Below, piece by piece: positions 1 to 7,072 of a stretch of DNA of 53,289 nt. Location of the stretch: contig JACPGJ010000006.1 in the NCBI GenBank assembly GCA_016182555.1, positions 1 to 53,289 on the forward strand, written 5' to 3'. The stretch's first letter is position 1, and the number at the start of each line of letters is the position of its first letter. Under the pieces are notes generated by a model. That model was not told the origin of the DNA. It made no database searches and saw only the letters and a program-made list of their open reading frames with translations. The stretch comes from Candidatus Kerfeldbacteria bacterium. GTDB lineage: Bacteria; Patescibacteriota; Patescibacteriia; UBA9570; XYC2-FULL-38-9. The translations under genes and the position numbers were made by a program.

Positions 1-150
1 AAAGAAGGAAAACGATACAAAGAAGCAACTGTCGCAACAGCAAGAAAAATACTCTACCGAGTATTTGCCGTATGGAAAAGAGGCGCGCCCTACGAAAAAC
101 GTAATGATATTTCCTCTGAGAAAAATGTATCTAAAAAGTTATCCACTTGA
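1..150 (+). CDS. C-terminal end of an IS110-family-like transposase (partial)
   Basis: The reading frame is open from the first base and ends at TGA 148-150, giving about 49 residues. The pattern KEGKRYKEATVATARKILYR followed by VFAVWKRGAPY resembles the usual tail of IS110/IS116/IS902 transposases (GKPYKVALVAVMRKLL..LNAML type). The start lies outside the window, so completeness cannot be judged. It would be a DEDD-type transposase that acts on DNA without terminal inverted repeats. No clear IS end is visible before the tRNA-Gly gene at 257. The family call rests on a short basic motif and is moderately sure. Confidence 0.6.
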   Translation, partial: KEGKRYKEATVATARKILYRVFAVWKRGAPYEKRNDISSEKNVSKKLST

Positions 151-256
151 CACGAGATTCCAGGTCTCGAACTGGCAGGTGGTGGAGAAAAAAGTGCGGT
201 TTTGTTGGGCGAATGAATGGGACATGGCCGCACGGAACGGTACATTTTGCGGAATG

Positions 257-328
257 AGCGGGTAGCGGGAGTCGAACCCGCGTCATCAGTTTGGAAAACT
301 GAGATAATAGCCGTTATACGATACCCGC
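257..328 (-). tRNA. tRNA-Gly (anticodon TCC)
   Basis: The minus strand folds as a full cloverleaf: acceptor GCGGGTA/TACCCGC, anticodon stem TCAGT/ACTGA around loop TTTCCAA (anticodon TCC, reads GGA), T arm with GGTTCGACTCC. The discriminator is T. CCA is not encoded. Confidence 0.93.
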
Positions 329-426
329 AAATGAGTGACGTAGGAAATAGTGTAGCTGAAATACTCTATTTAATCAAGAGAATGGTATTTGATGTTCAAA
401 AAATAATTTCTATGAATCGGTGACTG

Positions 427-1545
427 TTATTTTTTACCACCGGTTTGAAAATACATAGCTCGTTTGTCTGGATCAATCAATGTTTCGTATGCTTCAGATA
501 ATTTTTTAAATTCTGCCTCTTTCTTTTCATTGCCTGGATGAAGATCAGGATGGCACTCCTTTACTAATCTATAATACGTGGGTCTAATGATTGTTTTAAT
601 TTCTTTTTCCGTTTTACCCACAAAATCTTTTATTGTCACACCAAAAATATTCAAAAACTGTAAGGATTCCACAGAAGCTTTTTGAATATCAAAATGGAAT
701 ACTCGATCATCATCCAATACTGATTTTTTTGCATCCTCAGCTGACATCATGCCAGTAAGCCACGCGAAAGCGGAATCTCCTTGAGAAAAGCCACTTTTTG
801 AAAATGCTCGTTCATGCTTTTCGCATAGTTCCATAACACGCTGACGCAAGGCTTTGAAATCAGCAATGGTACGAGAATTATAATGTGCTATACTCGTTGA
901 ACGAGATTCAGCAAGCATGGCACTCCATACCGCTCGATCAACCAAAAGTGTTCTGCGAATATTCGCCAGGGTACGAAAATCAACCGGTAAAATGAGCCCT
1001 TTCGCTGAAGGGGTGTCTTGTAACGGTTGAACTGTTTCACGAACTACGGCCAATAACCCACGAAGTTCATCAGCATATAATTGCAGCGAAGAAGGCCCTC
1101 GAGCATCACGCCTCTCCTCCAATTTAGACTGTAATGGAATAACATCTGCTGGTATTCCCTGAAAAGCTGCTGCTGGTAGAGCGCCATAGATTCCTTGTAA
1201 AATAGTATCAATTCCCTCTACAATACGTTGAGTTGATTCCGCACACTGTCTTTGCTTATCTGCTCTATATGGTTCCTCTTGCCGTCCAGCGACACCAAGC
1301 GCTGAACCTTCTGATCCGAACGCGCCACTCCATATCACTGTCGTTACTGGTTGTAAAAACAATTCCTGGATGCGTTGTGTTACACGATACACATCTTCTG
1401 TTTTTGAACGATCACTCCCATCAAACTGTGCGGCAAATTTTTGTTCTAAATCTGTAATTGTCGTGCCTAAAGCTGACCAACCCTCTTTGTCAGCTGGATC
1501 CTCTTGTTTTGGTGATTTATCAAACCAGTTCTTAAAAAAACCCAT
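427..1545 (-). CDS. Protein with C-terminal J domain
   Basis: 372 residues. The last ~75 residues form a J domain: a helix II region (IIRPTYYRLVKECHPD) with the HPD motif that stimulates DnaK ATPase, then LSEAYETLIDPDKRAMYF. The N-terminal ~290 residues are soluble, helix-rich and not recognised. DnaJ proper carries its J domain at the N-terminus with G/F and zinc regions; this one has neither, so it is more likely a specialised DnaK co-chaperone that brings a private client. It lies 39 nt downstream of a 21-codon basic micro-ORF on the same strand and probably shares its promoter at 1690-1718. The client is unknown. Confidence 0.8.
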   Translation of the reverse strand: MGFFKNWFDKSPKQEDPADKEGWSALGTTITDLEQKFAAQFDGSDRSKTEDVYRVTQRIQELFLQPVTTVIWSGAFGSEGSALGVAGRQEEPYRADKQRQCAESTQRIVEGIDTILQGIYGALPAAAFQGIPADVIPLQSKLEERRDARGPSSLQLYADELRGLLAVVRETVQPLQDTPSAKGLILPVDFRTLANIRRTLLVDRAVWSAMLAESRSTSIAHYNSRTIADFKALRQRVMELCEKHERAFSKSGFSQGDSAFAWLTGMMSAEDAKKSVLDDDRVFHFDIQKASVESLQFLNIFGVTIKDFVGKTEKEIKTIIRPTYYRLVKECHPDLHPGNEKKEAEFKKLSEAYETLIDPDKRAMYFQTGGKK

Positions 1546-1584
1546 GAACGTGTATTTAAATAAAGTATTATTAAAAATAATGAA

Positions 1585-1650
1585 CTATTTTTTCTTGTCC
1601 TTTTTTGGTTTCTTTGTCTCTTTTTTATGCGAGTTATTTCCTTTAGCCAT
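1585..1650 (-). CDS. Lys-rich 21-residue micro-protein
   Basis: ATG at 1650, stop TAG at 1585. The peptide begins MAKGNNSHKKETKKPKK and ends in DKKK: almost entirely Lys, Asn, Thr and Pro. Small Lys-rich proteins of the form MAKGxNSxKKExKKPKK are, as I recall, widespread in bacteria as uncharacterised conserved proteins, which is why I call it a gene despite its length. Nucleic-acid or ribosome binding would fit the charge but is only inference. A sigma70-type promoter stands upstream (1690-1718). The J-domain gene follows 39 nt later. Confidence 0.6.
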   Translation of the reverse strand: MAKGNNSHKKETKKPKKDKKK

Positions 1651-1689
1651 AAATAGAAAGTGATTATGTTATCGTCATTTACTGAAATG

Positions 1690-1718
1690 AGTATATCCTA
1701 AAAGCACATTGTTTACAA
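1690..1718 (-). promoter_or_regulatory. Promoter of micro-ORF / J-domain gene
   Basis: On the minus strand TTGTAA, a 17-nt spacer, then TATACT. The predicted transcription start is about 30 nt before the ATG at 1650. Confidence 0.55.
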
Positions 1719-1745
1719 GCCACTATTTGTTATTGAGAATGGTAT

Positions 1746-1775
1746 TTGACAAACGCAACTCAGTTGCATTATAGT
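1746..1775 (+). promoter_or_regulatory. Promoter of the fur-znuCB operon, giving a leaderless mRNA
   Basis: TTGACA at 1746-1751, 18-nt spacer, TATAGT at 1770-1775. The expected start of transcription coincides with the ATG at 1782, six bases after the -10 box, and no Shine-Dalgarno site exists. This also rules out an upstream TTG start at 1746, which is itself the -35 box. Confidence 0.75.
1755..1767. promoter_or_regulatory. Palindromic operator between -35 and -10 of fur
   Basis: GCAACT C AGTTGC is a perfect 6-1-6 palindrome centred in the promoter spacer. A bound dimer here would block RNA polymerase, so it is the best candidate for autoregulation by the adjacent Fur-family protein. It does not match the classic AT-rich Fur box. 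Confidence 0.6.
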
Positions 1776-1781
1776 ATATTC

Positions 1782-2204
1782 ATGCCACTTCATATAACAC
1801 TTATTGAACAATTGAAAAATGCAGGACATCGCATGACCACCACACGACGTGAAATTATTATACTGCTCTCTGAATGCACCGCGCCCATTACGGCGATGGA
1901 ATTATTGGCCCAGTTAAAAAAACGTCACCGTGCGGTGAACAAAACGACAGTGTACCGTGAGCTTGATTTCTTACAAGCACAACAGTTGATTCATGTTGTC
2001 CAATTTGGTGAAGGACACAAGCATTTTGAACTTGCCGAAACGGAACACCATCATCATTTACGTTGCATAAAATGTGAACGTGTAGAAGATGTGCATGTTG
2101 ATAATGAATTGCGGTTAGCGGAGAGACAAATTCGCAAAAAAAGTCGGTTCAAAATTATGAATCATTCTCTGGAATTTTTTGGTTTATGTGTACAATGTCA
2201 ATAA
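1782..2204 (+). CDS. Fur-family metal-responsive repressor (probably Zur-like)
   Basis: 140 residues, usual length for the family. An N-terminal winged helix (GHRMTTTRREIIILLSE, then TTVYRELDFL, the typical recognition segment) is followed by a dimerisation domain with the metal-binding cluster AETEHHHHLRCIKC and a second CxxC (CVQC) at the C-terminus, which should form the structural zinc site. It is cotranscribed with a zinc/manganese-type ABC ATPase and permease whose start follows 1 nt after its stop, so zinc sensing is more likely than iron sensing; the metal is inferred from context. The start at 1782 was chosen because promoter and operator lie immediately upstream. Confidence 0.88.
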   Translation: MPLHITLIEQLKNAGHRMTTTRREIIILLSECTAPITAMELLAQLKKRHRAVNKTTVYRELDFLQAQQLIHVVQFGEGHKHFELAETEHHHHLRCIKCERVEDVHVDNELRLAERQIRKKSRFKIMNHSLEFFGLCVQCQ

Positions 2205-2205
2205 T

Positions 2206-2982
2206 ATGAATCCCAACCCAACCTCTCCATCTCCATCCAGCAGTTGTGTGGAATTCCACCGCGTGAATTTCCAATATGATAGCACACCCGTCTTGCACGA
2301 TATTAATTTTCGTATTGATTTTGGAGATTATGTGGGTATTTTAGGGCCGAACGGCAGCGGAAAAACCACTGTACTGAAAATTATGTTGGGTTTGCTCAAA
2401 CCGACCAGCGGTATGGTGAAGCTCTTTGGCGAAGACATAAACTATTTCAAAGATTTTTCTTGGATTGGGTATGTCTCTCAATGGGTGTCGCATTCGGGGT
2501 GGGGGTTCCCGGCAACTGTGCAAGAGGTGGTGCGTACTGGTCGTATTGCCAAGGTAGGCATACTGCGCCGGTTTCAACCAGAGGATTATGCTGCGGTTGA
2601 ACAAGCAATGGAAACGACGGGTATTCGTCAATTTGCTAACCGTTTAATTACTCAGTTGTCGGGCGGTGAACGGCAGCGCGTATTTATTGCACGTGCCTTG
2701 GCTGCACAGCCGAAGATGCTTATTTTAGACGAACCCACGGTCGGCGTTGATTTACCTTCTCAAGAACAATTTTATACCTTGATTCGCAAGTTGAATGAAG
2801 AAATGGGCATGACGATTATTTTTGTTTCACATGATATTGACGTGATCACTCACGAATCAAAAAATATTCTGTGTTTAAACCGTGAGCTCATTTGTCATGT
2901 GGCATCAAAAGATTTTATTAGCAGTGAACACTTAGAAAAATTGTACGGACGCAAGGGGAAATATATTTTACACGGACACTAA
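2206..2982 (+). CDS. znuC: Zinc/manganese ABC transporter ATP-binding protein (ZnuC-like)
   Basis: 258 residues from the ATG just after the fur stop. It has Walker A GPNGSGKTT, signature LSGGERQR, Walker B MLILDEP and the switch histidine in FVSHD, all in normal order. The family energises uptake of Zn2+ or Mn2+ through an ABC-3 permease at the inner face of the membrane. The permease gene follows after 1 nt. No periplasmic binding protein (ZnuA) gene is found in the operon or anywhere in the window. Metal specificity is inferred from gene neighbours. Confidence 0.85.
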   Translation: MNPNPTSPSPSSSCVEFHRVNFQYDSTPVLHDINFRIDFGDYVGILGPNGSGKTTVLKIMLGLLKPTSGMVKLFGEDINYFKDFSWIGYVSQWVSHSGWGFPATVQEVVRTGRIAKVGILRRFQPEDYAAVEQAMETTGIRQFANRLITQLSGGERQRVFIARALAAQPKMLILDEPTVGVDLPSQEQFYTLIRKLNEEMGMTIIFVSHDIDVITHESKNILCLNRELICHVASKDFISSEHLEKLYGRKGKYILHGH

Positions 2983-2983
2983 T

Positions 2984-3784
2984 ATGCTAGATATCTTTCA
3001 ATTCGATTTCATGATTCGTGCATTTATCGCTGGAGGAGTAATTGCTATTTGCGCTCCGTTCATTGGTACGTTTTTAGTGGTACGTAGATATTCTTTAATG
3101 GCCGATACCTTGGCGCATGTGGCATTAGCTGGTGTGGCTGTCGGGTTGCTCACCAAAACTCAACCCATAGTGACCGCCATCATTGCGGCGGTGGTTGCGG
3201 CCATTGGTATTGAACGTTTGCGTAGTACGAAGCGTATTTTTGGTGAATCTGTATTGGCACTTTTTCTTTCGGGAAGTTTAGCGATTGCGGCGGTGTTGCT
3301 GAGCCTGGCAAAAGGATTTAATGTGAATTTATTTTCTTTTTTGTTTGGCAGCATTGCAACCGTTACCCCCACAGATCTTTCTATTATTGTGACATTAGGC
3401 ATCGTCGTGTGTGTTCTTATTCTCGCGCTCTATAAAGAATTATTTTTTGTTTCATTTGATGAAGAGTTAGCGAAAGCGAATGGGTTACGCGTGCGAATGT
3501 TAAATATGTTATTGGTCATTTTAGCCGCGGTGACAGTGGCATTGGCTATGCGCATTGTGGGCGTGCTGCTCATTGGTGCGCTGATGGTCATTCCGGTTAT
3601 TACCGCCATGCAAGTGGCGCGTAGTTTTCTTCACACAATGGTTATCGCTGTCATGGTTTCCCTGGTTGCGGTTTATAGTGGGCTTTTCTTTTCCTATTAC
3701 TTGGATTTAGCCAGTGGTGGCACAATTGTCGTTGTCGCGCTTCTCTTTTTCATTATCAGTACGGTTATTCAAAAACGAGTATAA
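2984..3784 (+). CDS. znuB: Metal ABC transporter permease, ABC-3 family (ZnuB-like)
   Basis: 266 residues with about eight hydrophobic helices. Typical features of ABC-3 permeases are present: the early RRYSLMADTLAHVALAGVA segment, which contacts the ATPase, and MRIVGVLLIGALMVIPV in the C-terminal half. It forms the membrane channel partner of the preceding ATPase. The gene ends 11 nt before a strong terminator shared with the convergent secreted-protein gene. Confidence 0.88.
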   Translation: MLDIFQFDFMIRAFIAGGVIAICAPFIGTFLVVRRYSLMADTLAHVALAGVAVGLLTKTQPIVTAIIAAVVAAIGIERLRSTKRIFGESVLALFLSGSLAIAAVLLSLAKGFNVNLFSFLFGSIATVTPTDLSIIVTLGIVVCVLILALYKELFFVSFDEELAKANGLRVRMLNMLLVILAAVTVALAMRIVGVLLIGALMVIPVITAMQVARSFLHTMVIAVMVSLVAVYSGLFFSYYLDLASGGTIVVVALLFFIISTVIQKRV

Positions 3785-3794
3785 TACACAAAAT

Positions 3795-3823
3795 AAAACA
3801 GCCCTCGTTGTGAGGGCTGTTTT
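3795..3823. terminator. Bidirectional intrinsic terminator
   Basis: AAAACAGCCCTC, a 5-nt loop, then GAGGGCTGTTTT: a 12-bp stem with an A-run on one side and T-run on the other. It serves znuB (+) and the secreted-protein gene ending at 3834 (-). Confidence 0.9.
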
Positions 3824-3833
3824 GATATCGACA

Positions 3834-4667
3834 TTATTCTTGTTCTGTATCGTCTGTGCCTTCGTTCGTGTTGTTATCTGTCCAATCTTTTTCCATGACA
3901 CGTAAGCGTACTTCGGCTTTTGCTAAGTTTGCTCGTGCTTTCAAAAATGATTTTCCAGCGCTGGCCATATCTTCCACATCGGAGTCATCATCACCATCTT
4001 TTGCTGCAGCGTAGAGTGTTGCTCCCGCGTCATAATCTGCTTGTGCAAGTATAATTAAAGCTTCAGTGCGAGTCGTGTCATAACCCAGTGTTTGATAAGC
4101 ATCAGCGGTGAGCTGTGCATAGTTTAAGCTCCATTGCATGTACGTATTAAATGCTTTCACTTTCAATTGCAGGAATTCGAAAGCTGTGTCTTTGAACGCG
4201 TCTTTGTTTGCAACAAAGTAATCTTCAATCTCTTGCAGCTGCGCATCTAATTGCGCGGTTGCTTCTTCTTCTGTGATTGTTGTTGCTTGGAGGTCGGCAT
4301 CAATTGCTTGCACTGCTTCTAATTGTACACGAACCTCTGAACGGATCACCATAAGTTGAGTGAACATGATTTTTTTCTCTGCAACATTTGCAAAAAGAAG
4401 AAAAGGAATTTTTGAATAGGCCGTTTCAATGTCGGCGTCTGCTTGCGTCAACACATCTTCTGCGGTTGCGATGCGTATTTCAACATCCGACGCACCGGAA
4501 TCTTCTAACGCTTGAATTTCCGTGATACGGGATTCAATACGTGTTTGTAATTCATTGACTGCTGCTTGCAATTTTTCTTGTGCGGTTTGCGCATGAACAG
4601 CAGGAGCTGCCACGAACAGAATACTGAGCATCGCTCCAGATAGAGCGCCGATCGTTTTTTTCTTCAT
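3834..4667 (-). CDS. Secreted helical protein, DUF5667-like
   Basis: 277 residues from the ATG at 4667, chosen because MKKKTIGALSGAMLSIL..APAVHAQ is a textbook signal peptide (cleavage after AHA/AQ expected) and the promoter lies just upstream. The rest is Ala/Glu/Gln-rich and predicted to be all-helical, with an acidic tail. The arrangement resembles DUF5667-type exported proteins common in Patescibacteria; the function is unknown. A periplasmic or surface role is likely. Confidence 0.65.
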   Translation of the reverse strand: MKKKTIGALSGAMLSILFVAAPAVHAQTAQEKLQAAVNELQTRIESRITEIQALEDSGASDVEIRIATAEDVLTQADADIETAYSKIPFLLFANVAEKKIMFTQLMVIRSEVRVQLEAVQAIDADLQATTITEEEATAQLDAQLQEIEDYFVANKDAFKDTAFEFLQLKVKAFNTYMQWSLNYAQLTADAYQTLGYDTTRTEALIILAQADYDAGATLYAAAKDGDDDSDVEDMASAGKSFLKARANLAKAEVRLRVMEKDWTDNNTNEGTDDTEQE

Positions 4668-4696
4668 AGAAAACGTTGAATGATTAATTATTGTAT

Positions 4697-4726
4697 AGTA
4701 TATCCTCAACAATACTGTTGAGTCAA
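4697..4726 (-). promoter_or_regulatory. Promoter with palindrome in the spacer
   Basis: On the minus strand TTGACT, 18-nt spacer, TATACT. The spacer and -35 contain the inverted repeat CTCAACA..TGTTGAG (4705-4711 / 4716-4722), positioned like an operator. The predicted leader before the ATG at 4667 is about 23 nt. Confidence 0.65.
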
Positions 4727-4778
4727 CGCGTTATTGGTCGAACTGGGGTTACAGTGTATGGGTATGGCGTTGATTTGG

Positions 4779-4849
4779 TCGGGCTGCCGAGAATTGAACT
4801 CGGTCTACATCCACCCCATGGACGCGTACTACCGGTATACTACAGCCCG
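4779..4849 (-). tRNA. tRNA-Pro (anticodon GGG)
   Basis: Cloverleaf on the minus strand with acceptor CGGGCTG/CAGCCCG, anticodon stem CGTCC/GGATG around ATGGGGT, T arm CCGAG/CTCGG, discriminator A. The C1-G72 pair agrees with bacterial tRNA-Pro identity. CCA is not encoded. Confidence 0.88.
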
Positions 4850-4923
4850 TTATGGTAAAAACTATTGTAGCACATCAACTGTGTGCGTCTACCTGCCCGC
4901 TAGCCCGTGCTTTATTTTTCCTT

Positions 4924-4929
4924 TATACT
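4924..4929 (+). promoter_or_regulatory. -10 box giving a leaderless phosphoribosyltransferase mRNA
   Basis: TATACT lies six bases before the ATG at 4936. No convincing -35 box and no Shine-Dalgarno site are visible. Confidence 0.5.
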
Positions 4930-4935
4930 ATGTGC

Positions 4936-5448
4936 ATGAAAGAATTATTTTTGACGTATGACGATATTCATCGTCTGTGCCAGAAGGTGGCCAAAGAGAT
5001 AACCGTAGACTCGTGGAAGCCTGATTGTATTGTCGCTATCGCTGGTGGTGGACTGATTCCTGCCCGTATTCTGCGCTTGTTTTTGGAGGTGCCTATTTAT
5101 GTGATTAGTGTACGCCGATATGACGATACAAAACTCGTGAGCCAAGTTCCACAAATCATGCAGTGGTTTGATGACCCGGTGCAACAAGTGGACGGCAAGC
5201 GTATATTGCTTGTGGATGAAGTGGACGATACCCGCGTGACTCTTGCATTTTGTGCGAAGAAAGTGCTGGCGGAAAACCCAGCGAGTTTGCGTATTGCGGT
5301 ACTCACTCAAAAACAGAAACCGAAAGACGCGGAGTTACCTGAAGATGTAGAAAAAGTGTACGCTGCAAAAATTATTGACGACCTGTGGGTGAACCACCCA
5401 TGGGAATCTCAAGATATTGAAAAGCATAATGCTGGCATTCGTACATAA
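4936..5448 (+). CDS. Purine-type phosphoribosyltransferase
   Basis: 170 residues. It has the type I phosphoribosyltransferase fold signature: an early VAIAGGGLIPARIL loop and the PRPP motif ILLVDEVDDTRVTL, followed by the C-terminal hood with DDLWVNHPWE, as in xanthine/hypoxanthine-guanine salvage enzymes. It would convert a purine base plus PRPP to the nucleoside monophosphate, a typical salvage step in organisms that cannot make purines. Substrate cannot be fixed from sequence. The ATG at 4936 is preferred over 4930 because of promoter spacing. A terminator follows 23 nt after the stop. Confidence 0.8.
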   Translation: MKELFLTYDDIHRLCQKVAKEITVDSWKPDCIVAIAGGGLIPARILRLFLEVPIYVISVRRYDDTKLVSQVPQIMQWFDDPVQQVDGKRILLVDEVDDTRVTLAFCAKKVLAENPASLRIAVLTQKQKPKDAELPEDVEKVYAAKIIDDLWVNHPWESQDIEKHNAGIRT

Positions 5449-5470
5449 TATGGGGGATTTTCAGAGAAAT

Positions 5471-5499
5471 AAAAAATACCCGTATCACGGGTATTTTTT
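5471..5499. terminator. Bidirectional intrinsic terminator
   Basis: AAAAAATACCCGT ATC ACGGGTATTTTTT forms a 13-bp stem. It ends the phosphoribosyltransferase transcript and, on the other strand, the tRNA-Pro transcript. Confidence 0.88.
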
Positions 5500-5503
5500 G
5501 TTG

Positions 5504-5577
5504 TCGGGGTGGTGGGACTCGAACCCACGACCCCCTGGTCCCAAACCAGGTGCCCTAGCCAACTGGGCCACACCCCG
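5504..5577 (-). tRNA. tRNA-Pro (anticodon TGG)
   Basis: Acceptor CGGGGTG/CACCCCG, anticodon stem CCTGG/CCAGG around TTTGGGA, T arm GTGGG/CCCAC, discriminator A, no encoded CCA. It is a second Pro isoacceptor within 800 nt. Confidence 0.93.
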
Positions 5578-5632
5578 AAAAGAATCGCCGATGTATACTA
5601 TCAAATCGAGCGAAAAAGGCAATAGCTTATAT

Positions 5633-5671
5633 AAAAAAATAGAACGCCCCATAATGAGGCGTCTATTTTTT
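5633..5671 (-). terminator. Terminator after tRNA-Phe
   Basis: A-rich arm, AATAGA-CGCC..GGCG-TTCTATT stem and a T7 run on the minus strand; it is nearly symmetric and could act in both directions. Confidence 0.75.
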
Positions 5672-5681
5672 GCGCGCAGTG

Positions 5682-5753
5682 TGCCGGGGGCCAGAATTGA
5701 ACTGGCTACGCCTGCCTTTTCAGGGCAGCGCTCTACCAATGAGCTACCCCGGC
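5682..5753 (-). tRNA. tRNA-Phe (anticodon GAA)
   Basis: Acceptor GCCGGGG/CCCCGGC, anticodon stem CTGCC/GGCAG around CTGAAAA, T arm GCCAG/CTGGC, discriminator A, CCA not encoded. Confidence 0.93.
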
Positions 5754-5776
5754 ATATACGGGAGCTATTTTCCGTG

Positions 5777-5850
5777 TGGGCATGTCTGGACTTGAACCAG
5801 AGGCCTCCTCATTATCAGTGAGGTGCTCTAACCAGCTGAGCTACATGCCC
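5777..5850 (-). tRNA. tRNA-Ile (anticodon GAT)
   Basis: Acceptor GGGCATG/CATGCCC, anticodon stem CCTCA/TGAGG around CTGATAA, T arm CTGG.TTCAAGT.CCAG, discriminator A, CCA not encoded. It reads AUC/AUU. It lies 3' of the 16S gene as in many rRNA operons but is separated from it by a terminator and has its own promoter. Confidence 0.93.
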
Positions 5851-5876
5851 AAATTTTTTTTGACTCGGCACAAGAT

Positions 5877-5905
5877 ATGCTACCAAAAGTGTATGATGTT
5901 GTAAA
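5877..5905 (-). promoter_or_regulatory. Promoter of tRNA-Ile/tRNA-Phe
   Basis: Minus strand TTTACA, 17-nt spacer, TAGCAT, about 27 nt before the tRNA-Ile 5' end. Confidence 0.5.
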
Positions 5906-5942
5906 GTCACACCCCGGTGATCAATGATTCAATTGATGATTG

Positions 5943-5968
5943 AAAAATGCCCCCAGGTGGGGGCATTT
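5943..5968 (-). terminator. Terminator after 16S rRNA
   Basis: Stem AAATGCCCCC/GGGGGCATTT with a 4-nt loop and a T-run on the minus strand, 124 nt after the 16S 3' end and before tRNA-Ile. Confidence 0.8.
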
Positions 5969-6780
5969 CTTTGACCGCTGAATACACGATAAGCATCACA
6001 AACCAAAACTGATATTTTTTCACACATTCATAATTGAATGTTCGACCAGTTGAGGCTCATCAACCGAAGTTGAGTCCTCATCTTCTCCCTAGAAAGGAGG
6101 TGATCCACCCACAGCTTCCGCTACGGGTGCCTTGTTACGACTTCATCCTTGTCACCAGTCCTACCTTCGTCCTTTCTTACTGAAAGGCCTTCGGGTATTA
6201 CCGGCTTCCCTGATGTGACGGGCGGTGTGTACAAGACCCGAGAACGTATTCACCGCGCCATGGCTGATACGCGGTTACTAGCGATTCCAACTTCATGAGG
6301 GCGAGTTGCAGCCCTCAATCCGAACTGGGGGAAGGTTTGATGGGATTTGCTCCACCTTACGGTTTGGCGTCCCATTGTTACTTCCCATTGTAGTACGTGT
6401 GTCGCCCCGGTCATAAGGGACATGCTGATTTGACGTCATCCCCACCTTCCTCCCTGTTGTCCAGGGCAGTTTGGTATGACACGTAGTAACATACCATAGG
6501 GGTTGCGCTCGTTAACGGACTTAACCGTACACCTCAAGGCTCGAGCTGACGACAACCATGCAGCACCTGTCTTAGCGCTCCCTTGCGGGCACCCCCCCGT
6601 TTCCGAGAGGTTCGCTAGATGTCAAGACCTGGTAAGGTTCTTCGTTTGTTGTCGATCCCCGTCAATTCCTTTGAGTTTTAAGCTTGCGCTCGTACTCCCC
6701 AGGCGGGATGCTTAACGTGTTAACTTCATGATACCGGGGGGGTCGACTCCCCCAATACCTAGCATCCATCGTTTACGGCG

Positions 6781-6816
<36 letters not shown>

Positions 6817-7072
6817 CGCTTTCGCTCGTGTAGTGTCAGGTGCGTCCAAGTAAGTTGCTTTCGCCATCGGTGTTCCTGCTGATATTAACGCATTTAACTG
6901 CTACACCAGCAATTCCACTTACCCTTTCCGACCTCTAGTTGAGTAGTTTCAAGCACGGATCCGAAGTTAAGCTTCGGGCTTTCATGCCTGACTTACACAA
7001 CCACCGTTGAGCTCTTTACGCCCAGTAAATCCGGATAACGCTTGGGGCCTTCGTATTACCGCTGCTGCTGGC

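Noticed and set aside
1746-1781. Upstream TTG start for the fur gene
   Set aside because: The TTG is part of the -35 box TTGACA; transcription begins near 1782.
5417-5821. 134-codon open frame on the plus strand
   Set aside because: It runs across tRNA-Pro, tRNA-Phe and most of tRNA-Ile in antisense; its peptide is typical tRNA-derived sequence.
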